Source: Deltaproteobacteria bacterium (lineage in GTDB: Bacteria; Myxococcota_A; Polyangia; Haliangiales; Haliangiaceae). From it: a stretch of 48,188 bases of DNA. The notes under the pieces were generated by a model. It searched no databases. It worked only from the letters and a program-made list of their open reading frames with translations, and was not told where the DNA came from. The stretch is taken from assembly GCA_019237945.1 (NCBI GenBank), contig JAFAOG010000189.1, positions 1 to 48,188 on the forward strand, given 5' to 3'. Below, piece by piece: positions 8,791 through 17,818 of the stretch (positions are counted from its first letter, which is position 1; every line of letters begins with the position of its first letter). The translations under genes and the position numbers were made by a program.

Positions 8791-10785
8791 GTGGATCCAC
8801 ACGCCGCGCTCAACCCCGCGCAACGCCAGGCAGTTCTTCATCGCGGCGAGTCGCCGCTGCTCATCGTCGCGGGCGCCGGTACCGGCAAGACGACCACGCT
8901 CGCGCATCGCATCGCGCAGCTCGTCCTCGATGGCGCGGACCCGCGGCGCATCCTGCTGCTGACGTTCTCGCGACGCGCGTCGCAGGAGATGATCCGGCGC
9001 GCGCAGCGCGTCTCGCGCGGGGCCGACCTGCCGTGGGCGGGAACGTTTCATGCGGTCGGCTCGCGCCTCTTGCGCATGCACGCGCTCGCGCTCGGCCTCG
9101 ACCCGGCGTTCACGGTGCTCGATCGCGGCGATGCAGCGGACCTCGTCGATCTCGTGCGCGTCGATCGCGGGCTCGCGAAGGGCGAGCGGCGGTTCCCGAA
9201 GAAGGATACGTGTCTCGCAATCTATTCGCGCACCGTCAACGCGCGCGTCCAGCTCGAGACCGTGCTCGCGGAAGCGTATCCGTGGTGTCGCGAGCACGCC
9301 TCGGCGCTGCGCCAGCTGTTCGCGGCGTACGTCGAGGAGAAGCTCGCGCGCCACGTGCTCGACTACGACGACCTGCTGCTGTGGTGGTGGCACGCGATGG
9401 CGGCGCCCGGGCTCGCGATGGAGATCCGCGCGCGCTTCGATCACGTCCTCGTCGACGAGTACCAGGACGTCAACGCGCTGCAGGCCGAGATCGTCGCGGC
9501 GCTGTCGCCGAGTGGCAAGGGCGTGACGGCGGTCGGCGACGACGCGCAGGCGATCTACTCGTTTCGCGCCGCGACCGTGCACCACATCCTCGATTTTCCG
9601 CGCGCGTTCACGGCGCCCGCGAACCTGATCGCGCTCGAGGACAATTACCGGTCGACGTCGCCGATCATCGAGGCGTCGAACGCCGTGATCGAGCGCGCCG
9701 CGAACCGGTTCGACAAGAAGCTGCGCAGCTCGCGCGGCAACGGTGAGAAGCCGACGCTGGCAATCGTCGACGACGAGCTCGCCGAGGTCGACTACGTGAT
9801 CGAGAAGGTGCTCGCGTATCGCGAGGCCGGCATGCAGCTCAAGGATCAGGCGGTGCTGATGCGCGCGGCGCACCACGCCGATCTGCTCGAGCTCGAGCTC
9901 GGCCGCCGGCGCATCCCGTACGTGAAGTACGGGGGCCTCAAGTTCCTCGAGGCGGCGCACGTCAAGGATCTGCTCGCGATCCTGCGCTGGGCCGAGAACC
10001 CGATCGATCCGATCGCCGGCTTTCGCACCGCGCAGCTCGTGCCCGGGGTCGGGCCGGCGTTCGCGCGGCGCGCGGTCGATGCGGTGCGCGCCCGTGATTC
10101 GTTCGCCGCGCTCGCCGATCTCAAGCCGCCGGCCGCGGGCCGCACGGTGTGGCCGCAGCTCGTCGAGTTGCTGACCGCGCTGCCGCACGCGGCATGGCCC
10201 GGCCAGCTCGGCCAGGTCCGCCACTTCTACGAGCCGCTGCTGATCGACAAGTACGACGGCGCGGAGGCGCGTCTCGGCGACCTCGTGCAGCTCGAGTCGA
10301 TCGCCGGCACGTATCCGGGGCGCGCGCCGTTCCTCGACGACCTCACGCTCGATCCGCCGAGCGCGACCGGCGACTACGCGGGCCCGCCGATGCTCGACGA
10401 GGACTGGCTGATCCTGTCGACGATCCACTCCGCGAAGGGCCAGGAGTGGCGCGCCGTGTTCCTGCTCGACATCATCGACGGCCGCATCCCATCCGACCTC
10501 GCCGTCGGCACGCCCGATCAGATCGAGGAAGAGCGCCGACTGCTCTACGTCGCGATGACGCGCGCGCGCGATCACCTGCACCTCGTCCAGCCGCTGCGCA
10601 TGTACATCGAGAAGCAGCACCGTCACGGCGAACGCCACGTCTACGCGCCGCGCAGCCGGTTCCTGCCGGATGCGATCCTCGACCGGTTCGAGCGCGTCGT
10701 GCGCGGGCGCGGGGTCGCGGGCCTGACCGCCGAGGCGCCGAAAGCGACCGTCGACGTCGCGGCGCGCCTGCGCTCGATGTGGTGA
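8791..10785 (+). CDS. UvrD/Rep/PcrA-type superfamily 1 DNA helicase
   Basis: 664 residues from GTG 8791. All SF1A helicase motifs are present: Q-motif LNPAQRQAV, Walker A GAGTGKTT, motif Ia LLLTFSRRAS, Walker B DEYQD, motif III GDDAQAIYSFRAA, motif IV EDNYRST, motif V STIHSAKGQEWRAVF and motif VI RLLYVAMTRARD. The enzyme would unwind DNA 3'-5' using ATP in repair or replication restart. It is shorter than canonical UvrD/PcrA (about 720 residues) and lacks an obvious C-terminal Tudor-like RNA-polymerase-binding tail, so it may be a paralogue rather than the housekeeping UvrD. No repair operon partners adjoin it. Confidence 0.93.
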   Translation: MDPHAALNPAQRQAVLHRGESPLLIVAGAGTGKTTTLAHRIAQLVLDGADPRRILLLTFSRRASQEMIRRAQRVSRGADLPWAGTFHAVGSRLLRMHALALGLDPAFTVLDRGDAADLVDLVRVDRGLAKGERRFPKKDTCLAIYSRTVNARVQLETVLAEAYPWCREHASALRQLFAAYVEEKLARHVLDYDDLLLWWWHAMAAPGLAMEIRARFDHVLVDEYQDVNALQAEIVAALSPSGKGVTAVGDDAQAIYSFRAATVHHILDFPRAFTAPANLIALEDNYRSTSPIIEASNAVIERAANRFDKKLRSSRGNGEKPTLAIVDDELAEVDYVIEKVLAYREAGMQLKDQAVLMRAAHHADLLELELGRRRIPYVKYGGLKFLEAAHVKDLLAILRWAENPIDPIAGFRTAQLVPGVGPAFARRAVDAVRARDSFAALADLKPPAAGRTVWPQLVELLTALPHAAWPGQLGQVRHFYEPLLIDKYDGAEARLGDLVQLESIAGTYPGRAPFLDDLTLDPPSATGDYAGPPMLDEDWLILSTIHSAKGQEWRAVFLLDIIDGRIPSDLAVGTPDQIEEERRLLYVAMTRARDHLHLVQPLRMYIEKQHRHGERHVYAPRSRFLPDAILDRFERVVRGRGVAGLTAEAPKATVDVAARLRSMW

Positions 10786-10876
10786 TTCGACTTGCGTTCG
10801 GGCGGCGCGGGCTTACGCTGAAGACATGGCTCGCACGTTCACCGAACGCATCTGACGCCGACCTGCGCTGACCGCG

Positions 10877-12034
10877 GTGCTGCTCGGGCTCGCCGTCTTC
10901 GACGAGCTGGTCTCGGGCATCTCGTCGGTCGGCGCACCCGACATCGAAGCCGCGCTCGGCGCATCGCACGCGCTCGCGATGCTCGTGCTGTTCGTCGTGC
11001 CCGGGGTGATCGCGCTGCTCGTCGAGCCGCGGATCTTCCTCGTCCAGCATCGGCATCCGTGGCTCGTCCGCGCGGGCTGCGCCGTGATGGCGGCCGGCTG
11101 CGCCGTGTCGGCGATCGCGCCCGGTGCCGTGTCGCTCGCGCTGGCGTCGGGGGCGCTGTTCATCGCGATCGGCACGTGCAGCGGCATCGCGCAGGCGCGC
11201 CTCGTTGCCGACGCGGGCGACGCGAAGGGGCGCGTGATGACGCGCTGGACCCTGCTCGCGCTCGCCGGTGATCTGCTCGCGCCGGCGCTGCTCGCGGTCG
11301 TGTCGTGGCGCGCGGCGTACGCGGTGCTCGCGGCCGGGCTCCTTGCGTGGACGCTGCTGCTGCCGCCGGTGCCCGCCGCGCGCGACGCCGACGACGCCGC
11401 GCCGCCGGTGCGCTTTCGCGATGCGATCCGCGACCGCCAGCTCGTCGTGTGGCTCGCCGCGACCGCGCTGTGCGACCTGCTCGACGAGATCCTGATCGTG
11501 TTCGCGAGCCTTCACGTGCGCGGCGCGCTCGGCGGCAGCCCGCTCGCGCAGACCGCGACGGTCGTCTCGTTCATGGCGGGCGGCGCCCTCGGCCTCGTCG
11601 CGCTCGACAAGCTTCTCGCGAACCGCGACGAGCGACGCGTGCTGTTCGCTGCCGCGATCGCGTGCGCCCTCGCCTACGCCGCGTGGCTTGGCGTACCGAG
11701 CGCGTGGCCGGGCGCCGCATCGGGCCCCGCATCGGGCGCCGCGCCCTGGCTCGCCGCCGCGCTGATGCTCCCGGTCGGCGCGTTCGCCGCCCCGCTCTAC
11801 CCGCTCACCGCTGCACAGGCGTACGCGCAGCGGCCGGACTCGCCCGGAGCCGTGCTCGCCGCGAGCCATCTGTTCACGCCGGTCGGGCTCGCGTTGCCGT
11901 TCGTCATCGGCCTCGTCGCCGACCACGCCGGCACGCACGTCGCGCTCGCGCTGCTCGTGATCCAGCCGCTGGGGCTCGCGTGCTTGGCAACGCGATCAGC
12001 CAGCGTTGCGTCCGGCAACGCGCCGCGCGCGTAA
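10877..12034 (+). CDS. MFS-type transporter, N-terminus possibly interrupted
   Basis: 385 residues with about ten to twelve hydrophobic segments separated by short loops, including a central cytoplasmic loop with RFRDAIRDRQL, the layout of a major facilitator. The listed start is a GTG without a Shine-Dalgarno that places the first helix (LLGLAVFDELVSGI) directly at the N-terminus. An ATG at 10826 is in the same frame and would add a normal basic leader (MARTFTERI then RRPALTA), but a TGA at 10853-10855 interrupts it. Either translation starts at 10877 or the gene carries a nonsense change. Substrate unknown. See finding. Confidence 0.75.
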   Translation: MLLGLAVFDELVSGISSVGAPDIEAALGASHALAMLVLFVVPGVIALLVEPRIFLVQHRHPWLVRAGCAVMAAGCAVSAIAPGAVSLALASGALFIAIGTCSGIAQARLVADAGDAKGRVMTRWTLLALAGDLLAPALLAVVSWRAAYAVLAAGLLAWTLLLPPVPAARDADDAAPPVRFRDAIRDRQLVVWLAATALCDLLDEILIVFASLHVRGALGGSPLAQTATVVSFMAGGALGLVALDKLLANRDERRVLFAAAIACALAYAAWLGVPSAWPGAASGPASGAAPWLAAALMLPVGAFAAPLYPLTAAQAYAQRPDSPGAVLAASHLFTPVGLALPFVIGLVADHAGTHVALALLVIQPLGLACLATRSASVASGNAPRA

Positions 12035-12089
12035 CTGCGCGATTGCCAGCCGCAACCCCCTGGCCCGGCGGTTGCGTATCGCGCGGCCC

Positions 12090-13646
12090 GTGCGGACGGC
12101 AATCGGGCTGGCTCTCCTCGTTACGGCATGCGGAATCACCGGCGAAGGCAACTCGCCCGACGACCTGACCTCGGTCGACGGTCAGAACGCGGTGATCGAC
12201 TTCGACGGCTTTGTCGATGTCGCGCCCGGCGCGAGCGACGCGGTCGTCAAGGACGCGATCCACAAGCAGCTCAAGAGCGCGCTCGGTGCGCTCCGCGAGC
12301 AGGGCATCGGCATCGCCGACCGCGATGCGCAGCGCAACCTCGCGACGATGACGCTGACGCACCAGGCGTTCACCGTGCTCGGCGGCAACGCGCTCGATCG
12401 CGTGCGCTACCACTATCACGACACGGCGCTGGTCGAGCGCGGCCACTCGACGAGCGCGACGATCGATCTGACGATGCTGTTCGGCGACTACGTCGCGCGC
12501 GCGGCCGAGCTGATCCCGATCTGCTCCGACGACCAGACGACCGACGGCGACTCGCTCTGGTACCACTACCAACCCAGGACGCAGGCGGCGTGCGCGCAGG
12601 CGATCGCGAGCGAGCAGCAGCGCATCGACAGCGATCGCCAGTCGCTCACCGACCTGACGACGCAGCTCACCGCGAGCGATGCGAACCGCCGGTTCCTCGC
12701 GACGCGCGCGACGCTGACGCCCGCCACCGCCGCCCCGACGAAGTACCCCGAGTACGATAAGCTGTGGGGCTTCGCCGGCGATACGTCTCGCCAGAAGATC
12801 GTCGTCTACTCGTTCTTCGGCGTGAACGCGAACGAGAGCGACCCGCACGACGACGGCCTCGTCGAGTACCTGCGCTTCGAGCGAGAGCTGCGCAAGAAGC
12901 TGCCCGCGCTGCGCGTCACCGAGACGAACCCGTCGGCGTTCCTGCTCGACTTCTACCTCGACGGCCAGAAGCTGCCGAACATCACGTGGGACAACGTCGA
13001 GCAGTGGGTCGTCGACGGGACCGGCTTCCCGACGACCGACGCGAACAAGCAGGCCGACCTGCTGCGCCAGGTCCAGCAGGCGTTTTCCGAGCGCTGGATC
13101 GTGTGGACCGCGCCGATGACGGCGACCCGCAACGGCGTGACGCGCACGATGACGATCGAGATCCGCACGTGGCACGGCTGGGAGGACGGTAGCGACGACA
13201 TTCGCCTGCACGCGCGCTGGCGCTACCTCGAGGCGTTCTGGAATGCCGACGTGTTCTCGTACACCGGCCACAGCCACTTCGGTCACGGTCCGCTCGAGCC
13301 GTGGGAGTACAACGGCGGCAACTTCCCCGATCGCTACCAGGCGATGCTGATCAACTCGTGCCTGTCGTTCAACTACTACGACGAGGACTTCCTCGCGATG
13401 CACCCGGGTGGCTCGCAGCAGCTCGACGTCGTCGTCAACGGCCTGCCGGCGTACTGGATGGGCATGGGGCAGTCGACCGCGGATTACGTCGCCGGCGTCG
13501 TCGGCGGGTCGCAGAGCTGGCGTCAGGTCCTGACCTCGATGGCGGTCGATCTACCCTGGCAGCACGGCTACGACCCGATGCGAGCGGTCAACGGCGAGCT
13601 CGACAACACGTTCGATCCCGCCGGCGGCGCGATCACGATCCACTGA
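12090..13646 (+). CDS. Lipoprotein with possible clan-CD (caspase/gingipain-like) peptidase domain
   Basis: 518 residues from GTG 12090 (VRTAIGLALLVTAC, lipobox VTAC); a TTG at 12072 is an alternative. The N-terminal third is helical and polar. From about residue 225 there is an alpha/beta pattern (KIVVYSFFGVNAN, PALRVTETNPSAFLLDF) followed by VFSYTGHSHFGHG (His394, 396 and 399) and a hydrophobic strand ending in AMLINSCLSF (Cys424). A strand-His-Gly then strand-x-S/N-Cys arrangement about 30 residues apart is what clan-CD cysteine peptidases such as gingipain show. No known family is recognised with certainty, so the peptidase role is inference. The gene starts 55 bases after the MFS gene and ends 2 bases before a convergent gene. 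Confidence 0.6.
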   Translation: MRTAIGLALLVTACGITGEGNSPDDLTSVDGQNAVIDFDGFVDVAPGASDAVVKDAIHKQLKSALGALREQGIGIADRDAQRNLATMTLTHQAFTVLGGNALDRVRYHYHDTALVERGHSTSATIDLTMLFGDYVARAAELIPICSDDQTTDGDSLWYHYQPRTQAACAQAIASEQQRIDSDRQSLTDLTTQLTASDANRRFLATRATLTPATAAPTKYPEYDKLWGFAGDTSRQKIVVYSFFGVNANESDPHDDGLVEYLRFERELRKKLPALRVTETNPSAFLLDFYLDGQKLPNITWDNVEQWVVDGTGFPTTDANKQADLLRQVQQAFSERWIVWTAPMTATRNGVTRTMTIEIRTWHGWEDGSDDIRLHARWRYLEAFWNADVFSYTGHSHFGHGPLEPWEYNGGNFPDRYQAMLINSCLSFNYYDEDFLAMHPGGSQQLDVVVNGLPAYWMGMGQSTADYVAGVVGGSQSWRQVLTSMAVDLPWQHGYDPMRAVNGELDNTFDPAGGAITIH

Positions 13647-13648
13647 CG

Positions 13649-13894
13649 CTAGACGCGCTTCCCTGCGTACGTCAGCTCGGGCGGCCGCCCACGGCGAATT
13701 CCCGAGATCGTGTGGAGCGGCGTGAGCTCGTGGTCCTTGAACACCACGTGGTCCTCGCCCTCCCACTTGACGATCTCCTGCACGCGGTCCTCGAACACGC
13801 GGCCGTCCTTCAGCTCCACCTCGACCGGCCGCTTCATCAGCTGCGACTCTTCGAGCATATCGATCACGTCACCGACGTCGATGCGATGTCCCAT
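13649..13894 (-). CDS. Small Rof/Sm-like protein (putative)
   Basis: 81 residues with a strong Shine-Dalgarno (AGGAGGTACTCC before ATG). The core VEVELKDGRVFEDRVQEIV, then DHVVFKD and LHTISGIR, is a short five-strand pattern like the Sm-fold protein Rof, which binds Rho and inhibits termination: Rof has LELKDG, a strand pair and a final xKITS segment in the same order. The similarity is at the level of pattern only, so the Rho link is speculative. It lies 38 bases downstream of a response-regulator gene on the same strand and may be cotranscribed. The C-terminus is basic (GKRV). Confidence 0.55.
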   Translation of the reverse strand: MGHRIDVGDVIDMLEESQLMKRPVEVELKDGRVFEDRVQEIVKWEGEDHVVFKDHELTPLHTISGIRRGRPPELTYAGKRV

Positions 13895-13932
13895 GGAGTA
13901 CCTCCTGGGAGAACCTTGTCACCGCGCCAGGG

Positions 13933-14457
13933 TCAAGGCACGCGCTTGATGCTGTGTCGCTTCAATCGCCGCTGCAACGAGCTGCGGTAGATCCCGAGCC
14001 GTCGAGCAGTCTCGGAGACATTTCCGTCACAGTCGGCGTATACGCGCGCGATGTGCGCATCCAGTGCGTCGGCGAGCGTCGGAGTTTCGTCCTGCGGGAT
14101 GTCCGCACGCGGTGCGCCCTCGAGGCGCTTCAAGATCTCGCGCGGTGCCATCGGCTTGTCGAGCACGAGCGTCGCGCCCGCCTGCATCGCGATCACCGTC
14201 GAATCCGTCGTCAGGTAACCGCTGATCACCGCGATCTTTGCGTTCGGGTGCAATGCGCGCAGCTCGCGCAACAGCGAGATCGACGACGCGCGGCCGAGGT
14301 GCAGATCGACCACCGCGATGTGAACCGGCTCGTGCTTCGCGAGGGCGATCGCGTCGGCCGGCGTCGCGGCGACGAGCACCTTCCCCAGCTTGTCGAATGC
14401 GCGCCGGTACATCACCAGCAGGCGTTCGTCGTCATCCACCACCAGGACCGTCTTCAC
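13933..14457 (-). CDS. Two-domain response regulator, RegA/ActR/PrrA-like, with Fis-type HTH
   Basis: 174 residues from GTG 14457, chosen because TAGGAGGG lies six bases upstream. Residues about 1-115 are a receiver domain: VLVVDDDE, phospho-acceptor Asp51 in VVDLHLG, Ser/Thr region AVISGY and Lys in VLDKPM. The linker is proline-rich and the C-terminus is a Fis-like helix-turn-helix, NVSETARRLGIYRSSLQRRLKRHSI, closely like RegA/ActR family members that control redox and respiratory genes. No cognate RegB-like sensor kinase adjoins it; the kinases in this window are 26 kb away. A 17-base palindrome lies 59 bases upstream of its start. Confidence 0.9.
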   Translation of the reverse strand: MKTVLVVDDDERLLVMYRRAFDKLGKVLVAATPADAIALAKHEPVHIAVVDLHLGRASSISLLRELRALHPNAKIAVISGYLTTDSTVIAMQAGATLVLDKPMAPREILKRLEGAPRADIPQDETPTLADALDAHIARVYADCDGNVSETARRLGIYRSSLQRRLKRHSIKRVP

Positions 14458-14516
14458 GCGCGACCCTCCTACGTCCATTCTATGCGGCGCGCAACTCGTG
14501 CCGAAATACCGAACCA

Positions 14517-14533
14517 TGCCGCAATTTGCGGCA
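14517..14533. promoter_or_regulatory. 17-base palindrome, candidate operator or hairpin
   Basis: TGCCGCAATTTGCGGCA, seven-base arms with a three-base centre, lies between the lipoprotein stop (14543) and the response-regulator start (14457). No T-tract follows on either strand, so an operator is at least as likely as a terminator. Confidence 0.4.
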
Positions 14534-14542
14534 CCCCCGCCG

Positions 14543-15694
14543 TCACGGGCAGGCCGGGTTCGCGACCGTCGACGTCACGCGAACGCCGTACCGATCGGAA
14601 AAGGTGACGGCGACATAGCAGAGCTGCGCGGTCGTGATCCGGGCGAGATCGGCCGTCGTCATCCCCGCCATCCGATCCGGCTTGCGCGCCCACGGCAGCG
14701 ACGTGGAGACCGCCTCCGGGACCGCGATGCCGAGGTACCCCTGCGGCGTGAGCAGATCGAGCTGCGACGCGCGCGCCACCCCGTCGGGCCACCGCACCTC
14801 GATCGCGGCGATCGAGCAGTCGGTCACGCACTGACCATCAGTCGGCACGAGCCGCACGTCCGGCGCGAACAGCTCGGCACGCAACGCGGCATCGCTCGGC
14901 GGAAGCACGCGCGGGAACGTCGTACCGCCGAACACGTAGCGGCCGCTCGGCACGTCATGCAGCGGGCGCGCGACCACGCCGATCGTCGCGACGCCATCGA
15001 GCATGCCGGGACGCAGCGCGGGCGCACCGATCGGCGTCCCCGCCGGCACCACGTTCGTCGACGGCCCATCGACCGTGCCCCAGAACGGCTGCTCGAACGT
15101 GACGCTCTCGGCGGACACGCCCGCGATGATCCCGGTGCCGCGCAGCGCGACGCCATCGATCGGCGTTCCGCGCACGAGATCATCGAGCGTCGCCGTGCGC
15201 GAGCCGATCGTCGGCACGATGTCGGCGACGAGATCGATGCGCGGCGGCACGACGTCGATCACGCCGTCGCCATCCGCATCGGGCGTCGCGGTGCGCAGCG
15301 CGAGGTCATCGTGCGCGCCGAGCTCGTCGACATTCGCGAGGCCGAGGTCATCGACGCTCGTCGCTCCGACCGCGTAGCCGCCCGCGATCGTCAGCTCGCC
15401 GAGATCGAGCGAGCCCGGCGCCGCGACGGGCAGCGCATCGAGTCCGTTCGCGCGCCACGTCGCGACCAGTGCCGCGTGCGGATCGGCAAACGCGATCGCC
15501 CACGTCGCGCCGGGCGCGATCGTCAGATCGAAGTCGCCGTGCGCATCGATCGTCGCGAACGCGCGCTCCTGCCCGGCCGTCGCGATGACGGTCGTCGCCG
15601 CGCTCGGATCGCGCAGCACACCGTGCAGGTGGAACGCCGGATCGGGGTCGGCGGCACAGCCGGTCGCGAGGACGAGGACGGCGAGGCGCTTCAT
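14543..15694 (-). CDS. Hypothetical lipoprotein
   Basis: 383 residues with a lipoprotein signal (MKRLAVLVLATGC). The mature protein is Ala/Gly/Val/Asp-rich and strand-rich, beginning with what looks like a carboxypeptidase-regulatory-like or transthyretin-like beta sandwich (GVLRDPSAATTVIATAG, ATIDAHGDFDLTIAPG). A calcium-loop-like TPDADGDGVID occurs at about residue 138. Three late cysteines (QCVTDC and NPAC) could form disulfides. I recognise no catalytic motif. It is on the minus strand between the S9 peptidase and the response regulator, 54 bases after the peptidase gene's stop in genomic order. Probably an outer-membrane lipoprotein of a lineage-specific family. Confidence 0.6.
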   Translation of the reverse strand: MKRLAVLVLATGCAADPDPAFHLHGVLRDPSAATTVIATAGQERAFATIDAHGDFDLTIAPGATWAIAFADPHAALVATWRANGLDALPVAAPGSLDLGELTIAGGYAVGATSVDDLGLANVDELGAHDDLALRTATPDADGDGVIDVVPPRIDLVADIVPTIGSRTATLDDLVRGTPIDGVALRGTGIIAGVSAESVTFEQPFWGTVDGPSTNVVPAGTPIGAPALRPGMLDGVATIGVVARPLHDVPSGRYVFGGTTFPRVLPPSDAALRAELFAPDVRLVPTDGQCVTDCSIAAIEVRWPDGVARASQLDLLTPQGYLGIAVPEAVSTSLPWARKPDRMAGMTTADLARITTAQLCYVAVTFSDRYGVRVTSTVANPACP

Positions 15695-15748
15695 GCCTCG
15701 TGAATCGGCCCGCCCCCCGAAGAGGTGTAGGCGCGAGAGCTGCCTACA

Positions 15749-17779
15749 TCAGCGCTTCTTCGCGAACCGGTCGATCCAGGCGAACACTTCTTCGTGCCAG
15801 CGCTTGGAGTTCTGCGGCTTGAGCACCCAGTGGTTCTCGTCGGGGAACTCGACGAACCGGCTCGGGATGCCCTTGCGCTGGAGCGCGGTGAACGCCGCCA
15901 TCGCGTGGGTCTCCGGGATCCGGAAGTCGAGGCCGCCGTGGATCACGAGCTCGGGCGTCGCCCAGTTCTTGACGAGCTCGACCGGGCTGACCTTGCTGTA
16001 CTCCTCGGGCTTGTCGTACGGCGTGCCGCGGTGCTCCCACTCCGGGAACCACACCTCCTCGGTGTCGTAGTAGGCGAAGCGCGTGTCGAAGATGCCGTCG
16101 TGGCAGACGAGTGCCTTGAAGCGCTTCGTGTTGCCCTGGATCCAGTTGATCATGTAGCCGCCGTACGACGCGCCGAGCGCGACCGCGTGATCGCCGTCGA
16201 GCCACGGGTACTTCGCGAGCGCGGCGTCGAGGCCCTTCATCAGATCCTCGTACGGTGCGCCTCCCCAATCGCCGCTGATCGCATCCTCGAACGCCTGGCC
16301 GTAGCCGCTCGAGCCGTGGAAGTCGACGAACACGACGCCGTAGCCGTGCCCCGCGAACACCTCGGGGTTCCACCGGTAGTGGAAGTGATCGCCCATCGAG
16401 CCCTGCGGGCCGCCGTGGATGATGAACGCGACCGGCGCCTTGCCGCCGGTGAAGCCCGCCGGCTTGATGACGAAGCCGTGCACGGTCTCGCCCTTCGCAC
16501 CCTTGAACTCGTACTGCTCGTACGCGCCCCACGCGATGTCCTTCGTGCGCGCGCTGTTCGTGAACGTCATCTGCTTGACGTCGCTGCCGTCGGGCTTCAT
16601 CGAGAACAGCTCGGTCGGCATCGTCAGCGTGTCCTTCGTGAACACGATCCGATCCTTGGCGATGCGCGGCGATCCGTTCGTGCCCTTGTCGACGAGCAGC
16701 TTCGCGGCGCCGCTGGCGACATCGATCGCGAACAGCGAGTGGTTCCCGACGTTGTCGCTCGAGGTGTAGATCGTCTTGCCGTCCTTCGCCCACGTGATGC
16801 CGTCGACGCTGTGGTCCCACGCCTCGGTGACGACGTGCAGCTTCTTCGACGCGACATCGATGATCGCGAGGCGCTGGCGGTCGGCCTCGAAGCCGGGGCG
16901 CGTCATCATCGTCAGCGCGAGCGAGCGGCCGTCGGGCGAGAACGTCGGGTCGAAGTCGTACGCCTTGTTCGCGACCGTCAGGTCAACGGCGGCGCCGCCC
17001 GCGATCGGGACGAGGAAGATGTCGGTGTTCGTCGTCCACGCGATCTCGCGCCCACCGACGCGCGCGCAGTACGCGACCCACTTGCCGTCGGGCGAGATGT
17101 CGATCTGCTCCATGCCGCCGAACGGGTGCACCGGCGTGTCGGTCTGGAGCCCGGGCGTCACGTCGCGGACGTCGCGGTCCGAGGTCCACACGAACAGGTG
17201 CGAGAACTTGCCGTCCTCCCACTGATCCCAGTGCCGGTAGAACAGCTGGTCGTACGCGCGCGGTGCGTTCGGGTGCTTCGCGCGCTCGTCGTCGCGCTTC
17301 GCGGTGTCGGCGAGCGTCTTGGCGTCGGGGTAGACGTCGATCGCGAGCACGAGGCGATCGTCGGTCGGCACGACCTTGAAGCCGTTGACGTCGACGGGCA
17401 GGTGCGTGACCTGCTGCGCCTCGCCGCCGCCGGCATGGATCCGCCACACCTGCGAGCTGCCCGAGCGCGACGACAGGAAGTAGATCGAGTGACCGTCGCG
17501 CGACCACGCCGGGTCGGTGTCGTTGGCGGTTCCGCTCGTCAGCTGAAAGCCGTTGCCCTCGACGGCGGCGTCGCGCAGCCACAGGTGCGTGTGGCCCTTG
17601 TTCGCGGCGAGATCGGTCTCGCGGACCGTGTAGACGATGTCCGCGCCGCTCGGCGAGACCACCGGGTCACCGACGCGCTCCATCGCGAGCATGTCGTCGA
17701 TCGTCAGGCCGTGCGGTGCGGCCGAGGCGGGCGTCGCGAGCGCCAGCAAGGCACCCAGCGTCAATCTCGATGCGTGCAT
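15749..17779 (-). CDS. S9 family prolyl-oligopeptidase-type serine peptidase (exported)
   Basis: 676 residues from the ATG at 17779, which begins a Sec signal peptide (MHASRLTLGALLALATPASA); the frame stays open further upstream but over MscS sequence. The N-terminal half is a WD-like beta-propeller with TolB-type repeats (DTDPAWSRDGHSIYFLSS, DFDPTFSPDGRSLAL, ISPDGKWVAY). The C-terminal alpha/beta-hydrolase domain has the nucleophile in GASYGGYM (Ser538), Asp618 in GGLDFRIP and His650 in ENHWV. This is the acylaminoacyl-peptidase/DPP-like S9C type that cleaves short peptides, here probably periplasmic. Divergently transcribed from mscS with only 39 bases between starts. Confidence 0.94.
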   Translation of the reverse strand: MHASRLTLGALLALATPASAAPHGLTIDDMLAMERVGDPVVSPSGADIVYTVRETDLAANKGHTHLWLRDAAVEGNGFQLTSGTANDTDPAWSRDGHSIYFLSSRSGSSQVWRIHAGGGEAQQVTHLPVDVNGFKVVPTDDRLVLAIDVYPDAKTLADTAKRDDERAKHPNAPRAYDQLFYRHWDQWEDGKFSHLFVWTSDRDVRDVTPGLQTDTPVHPFGGMEQIDISPDGKWVAYCARVGGREIAWTTNTDIFLVPIAGGAAVDLTVANKAYDFDPTFSPDGRSLALTMMTRPGFEADRQRLAIIDVASKKLHVVTEAWDHSVDGITWAKDGKTIYTSSDNVGNHSLFAIDVASGAAKLLVDKGTNGSPRIAKDRIVFTKDTLTMPTELFSMKPDGSDVKQMTFTNSARTKDIAWGAYEQYEFKGAKGETVHGFVIKPAGFTGGKAPVAFIIHGGPQGSMGDHFHYRWNPEVFAGHGYGVVFVDFHGSSGYGQAFEDAISGDWGGAPYEDLMKGLDAALAKYPWLDGDHAVALGASYGGYMINWIQGNTKRFKALVCHDGIFDTRFAYYDTEEVWFPEWEHRGTPYDKPEEYSKVSPVELVKNWATPELVIHGGLDFRIPETHAMAAFTALQRKGIPSRFVEFPDENHWVLKPQNSKRWHEEVFAWIDRFAKKR

Positions 17780-17818
17780 GGGCGCGTCTGTACCACGGCG
17801 TAGTACCGTGTTGGGGTC

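Noticed and set aside
14480-14516. Sigma-54-like GG...GC sequence upstream of the response regulator
   Set aside because: The GG to GC spacing is 8 rather than 10 bases and no enhancer-binding protein is near.
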